NCBI GenBank assembly: GCA_950295325.1
Contig: OX485809.1
Span: 20,164,144-20,228,143, forward strand
From: Polytrichum commune
Lineage: Eukaryota > Streptophyta > Polytrichopsida > Polytrichales > Polytrichaceae
DNA: 64,000 bases
Direction: 5' to 3'
Made by a program: the position numbers and the translations under genes. Each line of letters opens with the position of its first letter. Positions within the stretch are counted from its first letter, which is position 1. This document shows positions 52,744 through 64,000 of the stretch, in pieces. The notes below the pieces were generated by a model. That model was not told the DNA's origin, did no database searches, and saw only the letters and a list, made by a program, of their open reading frames with translations.

Positions 52744-52960
52744 TAAATGTATTTTTATTATCAAACAACATTATGATGTATAAAACTATATGAACCATAC
52801 CTACACATTATTGTTTTGTAATGTATGAAAGCACAAGATTCGGGAAGACATTGTTGATGAATGGCATGCAATGTATTGGAATTTGATGCAATGTGTAAAT
52901 TTTGTGTAAACAAGATTATACTAAGAACTCGACTTATCTGAAGTAGAACTCCAGTCTTAA

Positions 52961-53534
52961 GGGGTTGTTTACACCATGGACCATGAAGTCGTCCCAAGGC
53001 CTTGTAAAATATGTGATTGGATGTTGAACTCGTCCCAGGACCACGTCAGTTTACATCAAGGAAAAAATGTCAGAATGACCATGGAGTTTGAGGTCCCCAA
53101 AAGACATATTTTAAGACCTGCATTATCCATTGACATGGTCCAACGGGTTTTGTGGTGGAAGAGGCAAAAGAGGTGCTTTGGTAGAAAAAAGCAAGGGCTC
53201 ATGGCATAGTAATAATGTTATAACAAAATTTTAATGAAGTTTTTTTGGGGAAGAGAAGATGAAAACAAGAGAAGGCAAAAGAATGGCCAAACTTAAATTT
53301 TTCCAAAACTCTCCTTTTTGGACATATATTAGAAAAAATAAATTAGCACATTCACTTTTTGGTGCATGGTCATTTCTCTTGGTCCACATTTGGTTGACAC
53401 CTAGTGAGGGGCCCAAAGGCTTTGTAAATAGATTTTTTAAGAAATTGGACCATGGAAGATGGACCATGAAGTTGGACCATGGAAAAAGCCATCTTATATG
53501 GTCTGACTTCATGGTCCATGGTGTAAACCATCCC
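52961..53534. mobile_element. GTTTACACC-type MITE, copy 3
   Basis: 574 bp. The left end GGGGTTGTTTACACCATGG and the right end CCATGGTGTAAACCATCCC form a terminal inverted repeat of over 30 bp (with GACCATGAAGTCG). Flanks TAA / CAA. It reads GTCATTTCTCTTGG where copy 1 has the gap-flanking block, only once. Confidence 0.85.
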
Positions 53535-55244
53535 CAAGATAAGGTACATGAAATATGCAAGATTATGTGTAAACGGAGCTAAGCTAAGAAACATAGGAAT
53601 CTAGTTCTTTGAGGCATGTGAGTGAGGGAAAATAGTAACAGGAAAGGAGGGGCATCTTTGTCTTGACATGAGAATTGTTTGCCCCTCTCTAGCGATAAAA
53701 TTTAAACATTTAAAGATTTAATTCAATTTGCATCCAATTTCAAAAGATACAATCACTTACTATGGTCAATCTAGTTTAGATTTTCGAAATACAAAGTTTC
53801 AATGTGTTTCCTCAAGTTTCATAAAGTTGTGATGGACTTGGAAGTAGTAGTGGATCCTTTCTATATGCCGGTATTCCATGTCAAGGTAGAAAAAGATCTA
53901 ACATAGAATCCATGATCTCCCATTGGATCCTTGGCTACAGAGCCAACACAATATCAATAAGTGTGAACTCATTGACAATGATGTCGAATTACCAAAGGTC
54001 CATAATAGTGGATCAACACATTATTGAGAAAATGTGAGCATGAGCAACTCCCAATGGTTCATTGGTCAAAAGGTTTGGACAATTTGGAGTATCAGAAAGC
54101 CAATGTCAGCGAGGAGCCACCGATCAACAAGCCTATCCTAGGATTAATTAGCGGATCATCATGAACTACATAAGGATTTGAGGAGCTGTGCCATGGGTTA
54201 TATAGGTTGCGACTTGGCCAACCTACATGGCAGTTTTGTTTGGGGCGAAGTGGTAGCGTGTTACAGATGGTGTAAGCAACGTTATTGTGGCAAGAGATGC
54301 AAAGGTTTTTGAGATAGGTGTGTCTACACAATTGGAGGTTATGTGGCTAGGTGTTGTTTATTTGTTGGAAGCATACTTGGCAAGATTGGTGGGTTGTATG
54401 ATGTCATGTGCAGGATTAACTTTCCACCTATTGATACACCCTCAGGAGAACTATCAGTAACAACTGCAAATGGTTGTAGAGTGTTTTTTGGTGGCATATT
54501 TAAAGTGTGCATTTCATGAGATAATTATCAATGGATGCATTCCACAATGGCATTCGGAAGCAAGCAACATAAAGTAAGGTATGCGGTCCTAAAAGCAACA
54601 TGACTCTAAAAGCAATGCCTAATTTTTCATCCTTAAGTGTCACCACGTGAGTGCAACAATGCACTCAAAGTTCAAAATTCATTAATCATCTGCTACATGA
54701 AGTGAAAAATTACATTACTTTGATCATTCATAATGGTGGTGTAAGAAGGATGTAAGAACAATTTAAGAAGAGCACCATCTTTGGCCCATCATAATGACTA
54801 ATCTAATCGCTCAACAAGGTGGTGCAAGAAATGTTCAACAGAGGTGAACAATACCATCATTTAATAAAAGGCCTTAACGTGCTGTGAAGCTAACTTTGTG
54901 GTGGTGAAAGAACCATTTGACATTCACTTTTGTTGATTCCCCTGGATTGCGTATAATTTCCTCCCTTTTTTTCTTTGTGTGTGTGTGGGGATTCAACACA
55001 CATCTGGTAATCCAAACTAATTATCTTCAAAACAATTCTATCATTGACAAGTCCTCCAAACTATGAAATGTGTCTAGGGTGTGACTTTAAGGGCTACTTG
55101 TGTTAGCTTAAGCAAATTTATCTCAGATCTGTGTGGACCATGTGTTGATCTGCCAAAAGCCCTGCTTCAATAAAAGATTGTAACATAGCATAGTTTTCAA
55201 TTGTGTATATTTGGTCTCAGCGTCCCTTCCCTTCAGCTGCGAAG
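53535..55244. other. Spacer DNA between inverted arms, unassigned
   Basis: No gene recognised. No homology to the opposite side of the spacer was noticed. A short (GT)n run lies near 54976. Confidence 0.4.
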
Positions 55245-56084
55245 GCTAGAATGGATTAAAACACATACACACCACTTCTTGCTGCACTCTTGAACAATGA
55301 TTAATCCTTTTAAGGACAAGGGGGTATCAAACATTCTAGGGTATGTCATAAGAGCATGTTTCAAGGTCTTATAAGTAGAATCATCAAACAAGAGAAGCTA
55401 TGGCATCATCTTCCATTTGGAACTATGGGTAGCAACTTGCAGATTACAGTGAAGAAATGCCATTGTTTTGGTTGCCTTCAGATTACCACCCTTTAAAAAC
55501 AAGCTCCGCACTTCCCCTTTCTCCAATATGGGATACCGACAAACATAAAGCAACACAACAAACGACCCTAGTTAATTCTCAGCAGGATTAATACAACCTC
55601 AAGCACCTCCAAGATGAAATCTTCCAAGGTGAGTACTTCAATCTTGTATCACACAGGATGTATTGACAACTTAAAAGTGCAATAACGTGATAGTTTACCG
55701 CATGTTAAAAAATATTCAAAAATGACAGTGAGGTCATTTCGGAAATCCCAACAACCCTCATCCACTGCTATGATACAGGAGTTCAAGTAATGCAAAAGAA
55801 GGTCCAGAGCTTTATGTACAATTGCCTATGCAAGGACTTGCATACAGGGACACATTTCCTCACACTTTTAAAAAGTCTTGTATACACAGTACAATTCCCA
55901 AAATATAGACATTATGAACTGACCCTAAAACTTATGATAACCTAAACTCAAATTATTGTGGACATAGACCTGTGGCTGCCACAAACTTTCACTACAATGA
56001 AGGGCTAGGTACTATGAAGTTCGAAACACAGATAGGTCCAAATGTACAGATAGGTGTTTTTAACGGCTGGTCCTCTTACAGACT

Positions 56085-57426
<1,342 letters not shown>

Positions 57427-58880
57427 CTTGCCTGCTTGCTTTTCTCACGCTCGCGTAATAACCCCCCAACCTTCATTATGCAACAATTTCATCAGCAAAT
57501 AATCTCGGCCACACAAATAATGTTCGACATAAACACGAACCTCTCCAAATCAAACAAGAATCGAAAAACAACCAAATTCTTAGCAACCCAGCCGTCCCAC
57601 ACAGTTCAGATCCCCACAACCGCTCCACAACCGCAATTTCCCAAGCAAACACAAACCATCCAACGCCCCTTCGCACAACCCCAGCCCAAAACCGATCGTA
57701 CTTTCCCAAACCACCCAAACTACCTTCGACGACCGGATGGACGTTTCGCACCCACACCAAATCCTCTGGCAACCACCCGAATAACATAAAGGCCCCGTAG
57801 ACCCCTAGAAATGCTCAAAAAAGGAAACCCTACCCGACAGGCCACCCAGGGCAACTGCGACCAAAACACAGAAATTCGATGTTCACTAAAACTGAATGAG
57901 AACGTAATTAGCCGATGTACACACGACGAAGAACAAGAGATCCATGGAAAACGACACTTTAGAATTGCACAAAGAAAAGGACGAAACCCTACCCCGACAA
58001 TCCACCACATACAACGCCAATTACTGTCACCATAGCCAAATTAACGCTCACGACAACAACGACCACCCAGGGTATGTATCCAACATCCGCAGAGATGCAA
58101 AAAAGTACAACTAAACTGCAACAACACATCAAACACGCGACAGCGACGAACGACGCCACATAACCCTACCCCGACAAGCGACTTCCTACCACGCCAATTC
58201 GAGGTCCGTAGATGAAAATTCGAGGCTCACCAGGTACAGATGTTCCCAGCGACAGCGCAGCCGTTACAAGACACGAGCAAAAGCGAGAGCGATGCCGAGA
58301 AACGATGGGAAACTCGGCTATTGGCGATGGCGACGCTGCAAGCAAGGTGTCGAGGGCATGCGTAGTGTGAAGGAAAAGATGCAGGGCACTCTTACCTTGC
58401 ACCCCACCTCGGTTGCAGGCTCGAGTCAGGCCCGGCAAGCGCACGCTAGCTTCGGGCTAAGCAAGGAACGCCGGCTTCGAACCTGCCCTGGGAGGCTCGG
58501 GTCGGGGTCAGCGAGCGAAGGCGGTATGGGTGGTGGCCGAGGCTGAGGGTCCGACAGAGGTTCGGGGTCTTGCGCGAAACGTCAGCTCCTACCAGGCGTC
58601 GATTCGGGGGTGTAGGAAATGGAGGACGGTCGGTAGGGTGGTAGGTAGGTAGATAGGTCCGTAGGTAGATGAGCCGGTTGCGCTTCGATGCCAGTCAGTC
58701 AGAAGTTCTTTTTCTGGTTATTCTCATGGGCAATGCAATCCAGTTATGAGAAGTAAAAAGTGTCATGTGCTTATGCCGCTTATATGCTAAACATTGTTTA
58801 TAAAGTAAAATAAAAAAAGTACAACAACATTTTAACTTTTTAGTTATTTAGTGTCACTTGCTATTGGAAATCATGCAATT
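57427..58880 (-). promoter_or_regulatory. ATG8-C promoter, leader exon and leader intron
   Basis: Mirror of the ATG8-B upstream region: leader intron from 58230 down to near 57430, GC-rich leader exon, TACC-type microsatellite (about 58636-58655), TATA-like CATATAAGCGG near 58786, then the foldback-family arm at about 58840-58900. The start site is inferred only. Confidence 0.5.
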
Positions 58881-58953
58881 GCATAGCTTTTCACTTTAGA
58901 TTTTATGTTTGTTTCAGCAAGTATCAAATGGTTCGTTTGGACATTAACCATGC

Positions 58954-59860
58954 ATACATATAAGATTAGATGTAAATTGTGTTATTGTCTTCTGAATGTG
59001 CCACATGTCATGATGTGATTACTTGGACCTCTTGAAAGATGGTGTGGTGAACTTTAGGCATTAAAGTGCCCAATCATACCTAATGTATAATACAATACTT
59101 ATATTGCAAAACGTTACAGTCCAACTAAAAAGTTGTAGCATAGCATAACTTCGAAGAGAAAATTAACACACCTATGAGGAAGAAAGTTTGAGCAAAAAGT
59201 ATCCAATAAGTAGGTGTATCTCAAGGAGTATGTAGAATTCTCTTGTATTCATCTTTCTTGCACGTTGGGTTTAGTCAAAGTTCTAGGGTTTTAGACAAGT
59301 CATGCTTTGTTGTTGGGTTGATTTTTTTTTTTTTAATTTCATGTTCTTTTTTTTAAACTATGGGGATGCTTACTACATATGAAGATAAGAGGGTTGACAT
59401 AACATGATTGGACAGTGTAGTTGAGTTGGGTGGGCCCATGTATCTTGTAGATTATTTGAGGATAAGCCTAGCATGATCCTATTTATAAATGATGTCAAGC
59501 TAAATATCACCATGACTGCTTGGGGGCACTAACCGCTTGGTGGGGGCACTAGTAGAAAACTATGCCCAAAAGGGCCACAACCGATTCCAACTACAGTTCT
59601 TTTTGACAAATTTTTTTACTAGTGGGGTCATAACAACAGGCCATGCTTCGTGATTGGTTGTTACTCCACTAGCCAACCCGCTTCTTAGATTATGAACCAT
59701 ATAAATTAGTAGAGCAAACATTAGCAGTTGTAATTCCATGCCATATTTTTAATGTGACCCATGCAGAACCCCATAACCATATTAAGTGTTCGCAAACCCA
59801 CTTTATTTCGAGTTTTGGAATAAGCAAGGAGGCTTAATAATGTCATGAAGGGTATGTATG
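58954..59860. other. No recognised feature
   Basis: Sequence outside the inverted duplication. Short frames only. Confidence 0.35.
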
Positions 59861-60039
59861 CACTACACCGTGTACGGTATTTAGTATCACTTACTATTCG
59901 GAGTTACACAATGCAATAACTTCTTACTATAGACTCTGAACTTTACTTTGAAAGTAAAGTTTGGAGTCTGTAGTAAGAAGTTATTGCATTGCGTAATTCC
60001 TAAAAGTAAGTGGCACTAAATATCATAAAGTGTGTAGTG
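59861..60039. mobile_element. Foldback MITE, near-perfect 179-bp palindrome
   Basis: Starts CACTACAC and ends GTGTAGTG. The two arms (about 85 bp each) are near-complete inverse copies meeting at ACTTTACTTTGAAAGTAAAG, with CAATGCAATAACTTCTTACT and its inverse inside. It would form one long hairpin. Single arms of the same family occur at about 21497-21556 and upstream of ATG8-B and ATG8-C. Confidence 0.9.
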
Positions 60040-60456
60040 ACCATCGCTGCTGCTTTTTAAAATATCCCATTGGTTAAGAAATGCATGGCGGTCCCACTTC
60101 GCTTCACACAAGGACACCAAATATAGTCTAAGATTAACAATGTTAAAAAATGAATGAGAAAGTGACATGGAATCCTACATGTTTTAAAGCAGGTAATGTA
60201 TGGTAGTCATCCAAATTTTACCACAAGACAACCCAAGTAGATTGTGTCATTGGAAAATGAAGGTGACTGTCTTATGAGGGGGTGCCAATGACTTTAGCAT
60301 ATTCTCAAATCATTATGTCAAAGTGTGGTTCTTTGATATATTAAATCAATACGACTTGTTCATCAATAAGACATGAAAACAAGGAAAGAGAAAAAGGACC
60401 GCATTATATTTTAGAATGATGTGAACAAGGTCCATTCATCCATGGTCACACATGAA

Positions 60457-60827
60457 GTACATTAAATATGATATTTAGTGTCACCACTTCCAATTGTCTT
60501 GCTCAATACTAATTGTAAACTACGGTATAGTGTCACCAACACTAAATGTTAAATTAGCATCATTTGGCATTTCTTGTGTATTTTGGGGGGGATTATAGAT
60601 TTACAGTGTTGCAATTACTGTCACTTACCAAGTATTTTTTCATCCAAATTTGAATCATCCATGACAATATTTCATCACAAGCTGTTGACAAGGGAAGGTA
60701 GGGCTTTGGCCAATGGATGAACTCATCCATCATCCATGACAATATTTGTGCACTTATTCATAAGAAGTGTCATCCAAAACATTACCATTATGACATTAAA
60801 TACCACTACTCAACATATTTAGTGTAG
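60457..60827. mobile_element. CTACACTAAATA-type MITE, second full copy
   Basis: Begins TACATTAAATATGATATTTA and ends CAACATATTTAGTGTAG. Interior order is the same as 16078-16458 (GTCTTGCTCAATACTAATTG, GGGATTATAGATTTACAGTG, CCATCATCCATGACAATAT). CACATGA occurs next to both ends and may be a target duplication. Confidence 0.82.
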
Positions 60828-62556
60828 CACATGAGAAGCCATGGGTGTAAATGCCTATTTGTGATAGGTGAACCGCTCCTTCAAGGACATTCTTTTTAAA
60901 TGTGTTTGGCTTTTGGGATGAGTATGGGTGTGTGAAGAGACGTGCATTTGCCCCATGAAGGACTTGGTATGGAAGGTGTATGGATAGTTTCATGAATACT
61001 GGCGATGATTACCAAATAAATAAATAACCAATGTCATGCAATTTGACATGATTTTGAGCCCGTTGGCTCTACCCTGCTCAAGAATCCTCTTGGCGCAGGC
61101 TGGGGTTTATTGCCTACTTTGTGGTGGGTGGGCTCTTGGCTTCCTACCTACATGACCAATTTTTTCCGTCAAGTAGAGAAAAGATTTCATAGCGGGAATC
61201 GAACTGCCAACACTCCATTCGGAAATGGGTACCTTTCCATTATGACCTGGTCATTTAGGGTCATCTTGGACTTGATGATTACCATGAGAGGCTTGACGTT
61301 CCAACCCATAAGATGGAGTTTGTCTATAAGTGGTTCACATGTGTTTAGTTTGTTTTGGATGGAGTTACCCATGAATCTACCATGGCATTGCCACAACACC
61401 CATGTACACCATTTATGCTAATGTGGTGGTATGTACACTCTACTCTATTCTATTTCATTCAAAAATCAATGTGGTTCAGTCTAGTCCACATCATCTAAAG
61501 TTTATATCATTTTAAACGTTGCATGGCGTAGATGCACAACTTCAATCACCAATGCATGTCAATATGGTGTGGATATCATAATTAAAGTTGTCCAAATTAT
61601 TCGTGAACCACTTGAAGACTTTGTGCATGTATAATCAACGTGTGCCACACTAATGACACTAGATCATGAGTGCCAATTTTCAAGAGTTTGGATAAAGAAA
61701 ACAAGAAAACTGTAGAACCGTGAGGCTCTGTCCTTGACTATGAAAGACTATAATTGTAGTTGTCCACTTTGCTCATGCCAATCCATGGCTACTTACTATA
61801 CCTATACTTTTTAGAAAGCAACTATAGTTAACTATAACTATAACTATATAGTTAACATCCACATTAAATAATTTGGACCAAAAATAGTAGGAACAAGTAA
61901 CGTCCAAGTGTGAACGCAAAGTGATTAGGAAATTTGCTCGTGAAACAGAGAAGTCGATGCATAATCTTTGTCCTACAGACAGAGCCAATTAATGTACATG
62001 ACTTTAAAGAAGCGTTGTTTCTGAATCTCTTTGTAAATACTTCTCAAGCAAGGAATATTCTTCACATGAAAATTGGAGGCGTGAAATATGCACATAATAA
62101 AAATCTATAAAAATTCATCAATTTGAGAATTACAGTGGAAACTAAAATGACTAGAATATAAAATATGATATCATCTATGTGCGTATTAACACTCACCCAT
62201 TAAAGTCTAGACAAAGAGCGGTGGAAGTTTGTTAAGTTTGCTCGAAAGTTATCCTTGGACTACTCTCCAACCGTTACGCTATCGGACACATGGGCAAGCC
62301 CATAAAGAGTAAAGAAAAATGATGAATAAAGGAAAGGTGGGATAAGCTTGTATCATTAGATAGATATCTTAGACAAGTGAAGTTAAGTGGAGTTTGGAAC
62401 TATGACATCACTTGGTATGCCATTAAGCCATCATTTGATTGAACTCTTGTGAAACACACATACACACATATACTACAAAAATTTGGTATTTGATACTATA
62501 AATATATCATTATCAATAACATTATAAAGGTTAGGGATTGAGTATAAAAATTAAAA

Positions 62557-62587
<31 letters not shown>

Positions 62588-62639
62588 TGCATGCATGTAT
62601 GCATAAATGTTTGTTTTTAAAAGTCTTGTGTTACTTATC
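60828..62639. other. Unassigned DNA, (GTAT)n and a possible SINE
   Basis: At about 61185-61260 CGGGAATCGAACTGCC resembles an inverted tRNA B box, followed by a tRNA-like segment; a decayed SINE is possible. 61800-61860 repeats ACTATAGTTAACTATA. (GTAT)n at 62560-62602. No gene recognised. Confidence 0.35.
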
Positions 62640-62900
62640 TTCATCGGACACCTATATTTGAGTGGTGTGTGATTAGGTGTGCATTCAAGAATGTTGGACA
62701 CCAAAAGAATTTGTGTTTATAAGAGATCGGATTACATGCTAAGTGCTCAAAATATATAAACTAGCGTAGACTCAATTTGGGGGGGGGGGGGACCTAGTTG
62801 ACCGTTTCATGAGTTCCAAATATTATGAGAAAAATGGCTACAACCTCAATATGGGTTTGTTAACCATCTTGTGGTAATAACGTGTGTTACACTGCAAGAG
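62640..62900 (+). repeat. Dispersed ~330-bp repeat, copy 6
   Basis: ACACCTATATTTGAGTGGTG, GTGATTAGGTGTGCATTC, TTGACCGTTTCATGAG and GTTAACCATCTTGTGGTAAT in family order. A 13-base poly-G tract (62779-62791) has expanded inside it. Confidence 0.72.
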
Positions 62901-62904
62901 CACG

Positions 62905-63950
62905 GGTGCGCTAGCACAATTGTGAGATGCCAAAGAAAGTTGGGGGGTCTTAGCCTTCTTTCCCCAAAGGATGCAATGCAAGCACTCATGAGTAAGTGGA
63001 TCATTCAAACACTTCTACTTGGCCAGTTGAATTTGAAAATCTTGCTAAGGTATTGCATCAAGCAACTCCAACCTCCTTATCATGGTTCATGGGGCCCTTC
63101 TTCTCTCTGGTTGAATTCTCTCTTAACTTCTCCATGAAAGGTGGGTCAAAGTTTGGCATCATATTGCTCAATCTTGGAAGGTGATGGCATGCATGGTGAC
63201 TTTATTTCTATGTATGGCTTGGAGGGTATTTTACAAGTTAACCTATGGTGGCAAATTGAATACCAAAGATTGTGCTTCGGCATTACCATGGATAGGGGCT
63301 TGGAACTTTATAGTAAAGGTTTGAGACACTTCCGGGATATTTGGGTTCTAGGGAACTCTGATTTTTAAAAGAGGGAGGAAGCGCACACCAAATTTTCCTT
63401 TGCACACGTTTATTACAATTCTTGAGTCAAACTACTAGAACACTATGGTGTGTTTTGTGATAGGATGATTAGCTAGCATGTGACACGTCCCACCTCATAG
63501 GAATGAGTTGGTTTGTATAGAAACCAAGAGGACAATTTGTCGGAATGGGTGGTTAGTGCAAGTTACTTTAAGGAATTTAGTTTTGGGCCGGTCCAATTTA
63601 GTTCTGTGTTTGAAAATATTGTTTGTAAATCCACTATTGGATCGCAATATTCTACCCTTAGTGAAGTTAAACCACATGCTAAGTATGCGGAACCTCCCAC
63701 GGCATTCTCGGGTTGGATGTCACAAGTTAGGATGGACAAACTTTCTTTTGGTAGTGTCAAATCCAATTCAACTTATTCTTTGGAATATTGGATCAATTTC
63801 TCTTTGACCTGGAAAGGTGGTGGTGGCTTGAGATTGCTCCCTTCTTGGCATATTTGACCAAGTTTAGGAGGAAGTGGATTAGTGCTCAAAAGACTCTTAA
63901 AAAACCAATCCCCGACAAATGGTGGAACAGAAATCCTCCCTCCACCTCTC
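62905..63950 (+). pseudogene. LINE C-terminal remnant, second element
   Basis: The frame from about 62925 reads RCQRKLGGLSLLSPKDAMQA, then LMSKWIIQTLLLGQLN, the region after the reverse-transcriptase domain in plant LINE proteins (GGLGL..P..MN/AL..KW pattern). After a frame change it continues with LWWQIEYQRLCFGIT and a DIWVL-like end near 63345. From 63508 to 63950 further protein-like frames overlap in two phases (EIAPFLAYLTKFRRKWISAQ near 63830) and probably belong to the same or an adjacent element. The 5' part and the catalytic core are missing; not functional. Confidence 0.6.
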
Positions 63951-63958
63951 CACATTGG

Positions 63959-64000
63959 CACGGGGAGGTCACTCCATTGTCAAGTTGAAAACCACGTGCG
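63959..64000. mobile_element. hAT-like MITE end, cut by window edge
   Basis: CACGGGGAGGTCACTCCATT then GTCAAGTTGAAAACCACGTG matches the inverted right end of 44179-44587 (CACAGGGGGTGCACTTCATT, GTCAAGTTGAACACCACGTG). The element continues beyond the window. Confidence 0.75.

Overview
This looks like nuclear DNA of a land plant. It is AT-rich, with short GT-AG introns (about 0.1-0.8 kb) and two plant-type gene families: ATG8 (three copies) and a UBAC2-like rhomboid/UBA membrane protein. Most of the rest is small inverted-repeat transposons, decayed LINEs and low-copy repeats. The ATG8 wording and the LINE fragments feel closer to seedless plants (mosses and relatives) than to flowering plants, but that is an impression. 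I could not run a search, so the species is left open.

Layout. 0-9.4 kb: a ~265-bp tandem satellite, inverted copies of it at 6.2-6.8 kb, several MITEs, a 200-N gap that is probably artefactual, and a broken pogo-like transposase. 10.2-13.65 kb: an eight-exon UBAC2-like gene on the minus strand, reconstructed exon by exon (311 aa), with a possible divergent transcription unit starting near 14.2 kb. 14.5-29 kb: gene-poor, with simple repeats, dispersed repeats and MITEs with TWA target duplications. 29.2-33.15 kb: a decayed LINE with endonuclease and reverse-transcriptase traces. 35.2-37.6 kb: ATG8 copy A (minus). 37.6-47.7 kb: MITEs, a minisatellite and unexplained sequence. 47.7-58.95 kb: a large inverted duplication, with ATG8 copy B (plus) in the left arm and copy C (minus) in the right arm, about 3.5 kb apart. 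59-64 kb: foldback MITEs, a second LINE remnant and the start of another G-rich MITE cut by the window end.

How the genes relate. Three intact four-exon ATG8 genes share splice sites and a conserved leader intron. They encode identical proteins up to Gly117 and differ only in the short tail that ATG4 removes (SLTMC, SLAIC, SLTVC). B and C share a promoter, and A has lost the homologous promoter next to two MITE insertions. UBAC2-like proteins act in the ER membrane and animal UBAC2 has been linked to ER-phagy, but proximity to ATG8 here may be chance.

No CRISPR, tRNA, rRNA or organelle insert could be supported. I did not find a clearly new biological system. The best leads are the ATG8 inverted duplication, a G-rich-terminus hAT-like MITE family with four clean 8-bp target duplications, a foldback family half of which sits upstream of both inverted ATG8 genes, and a six-copy dispersed repeat of unknown class.
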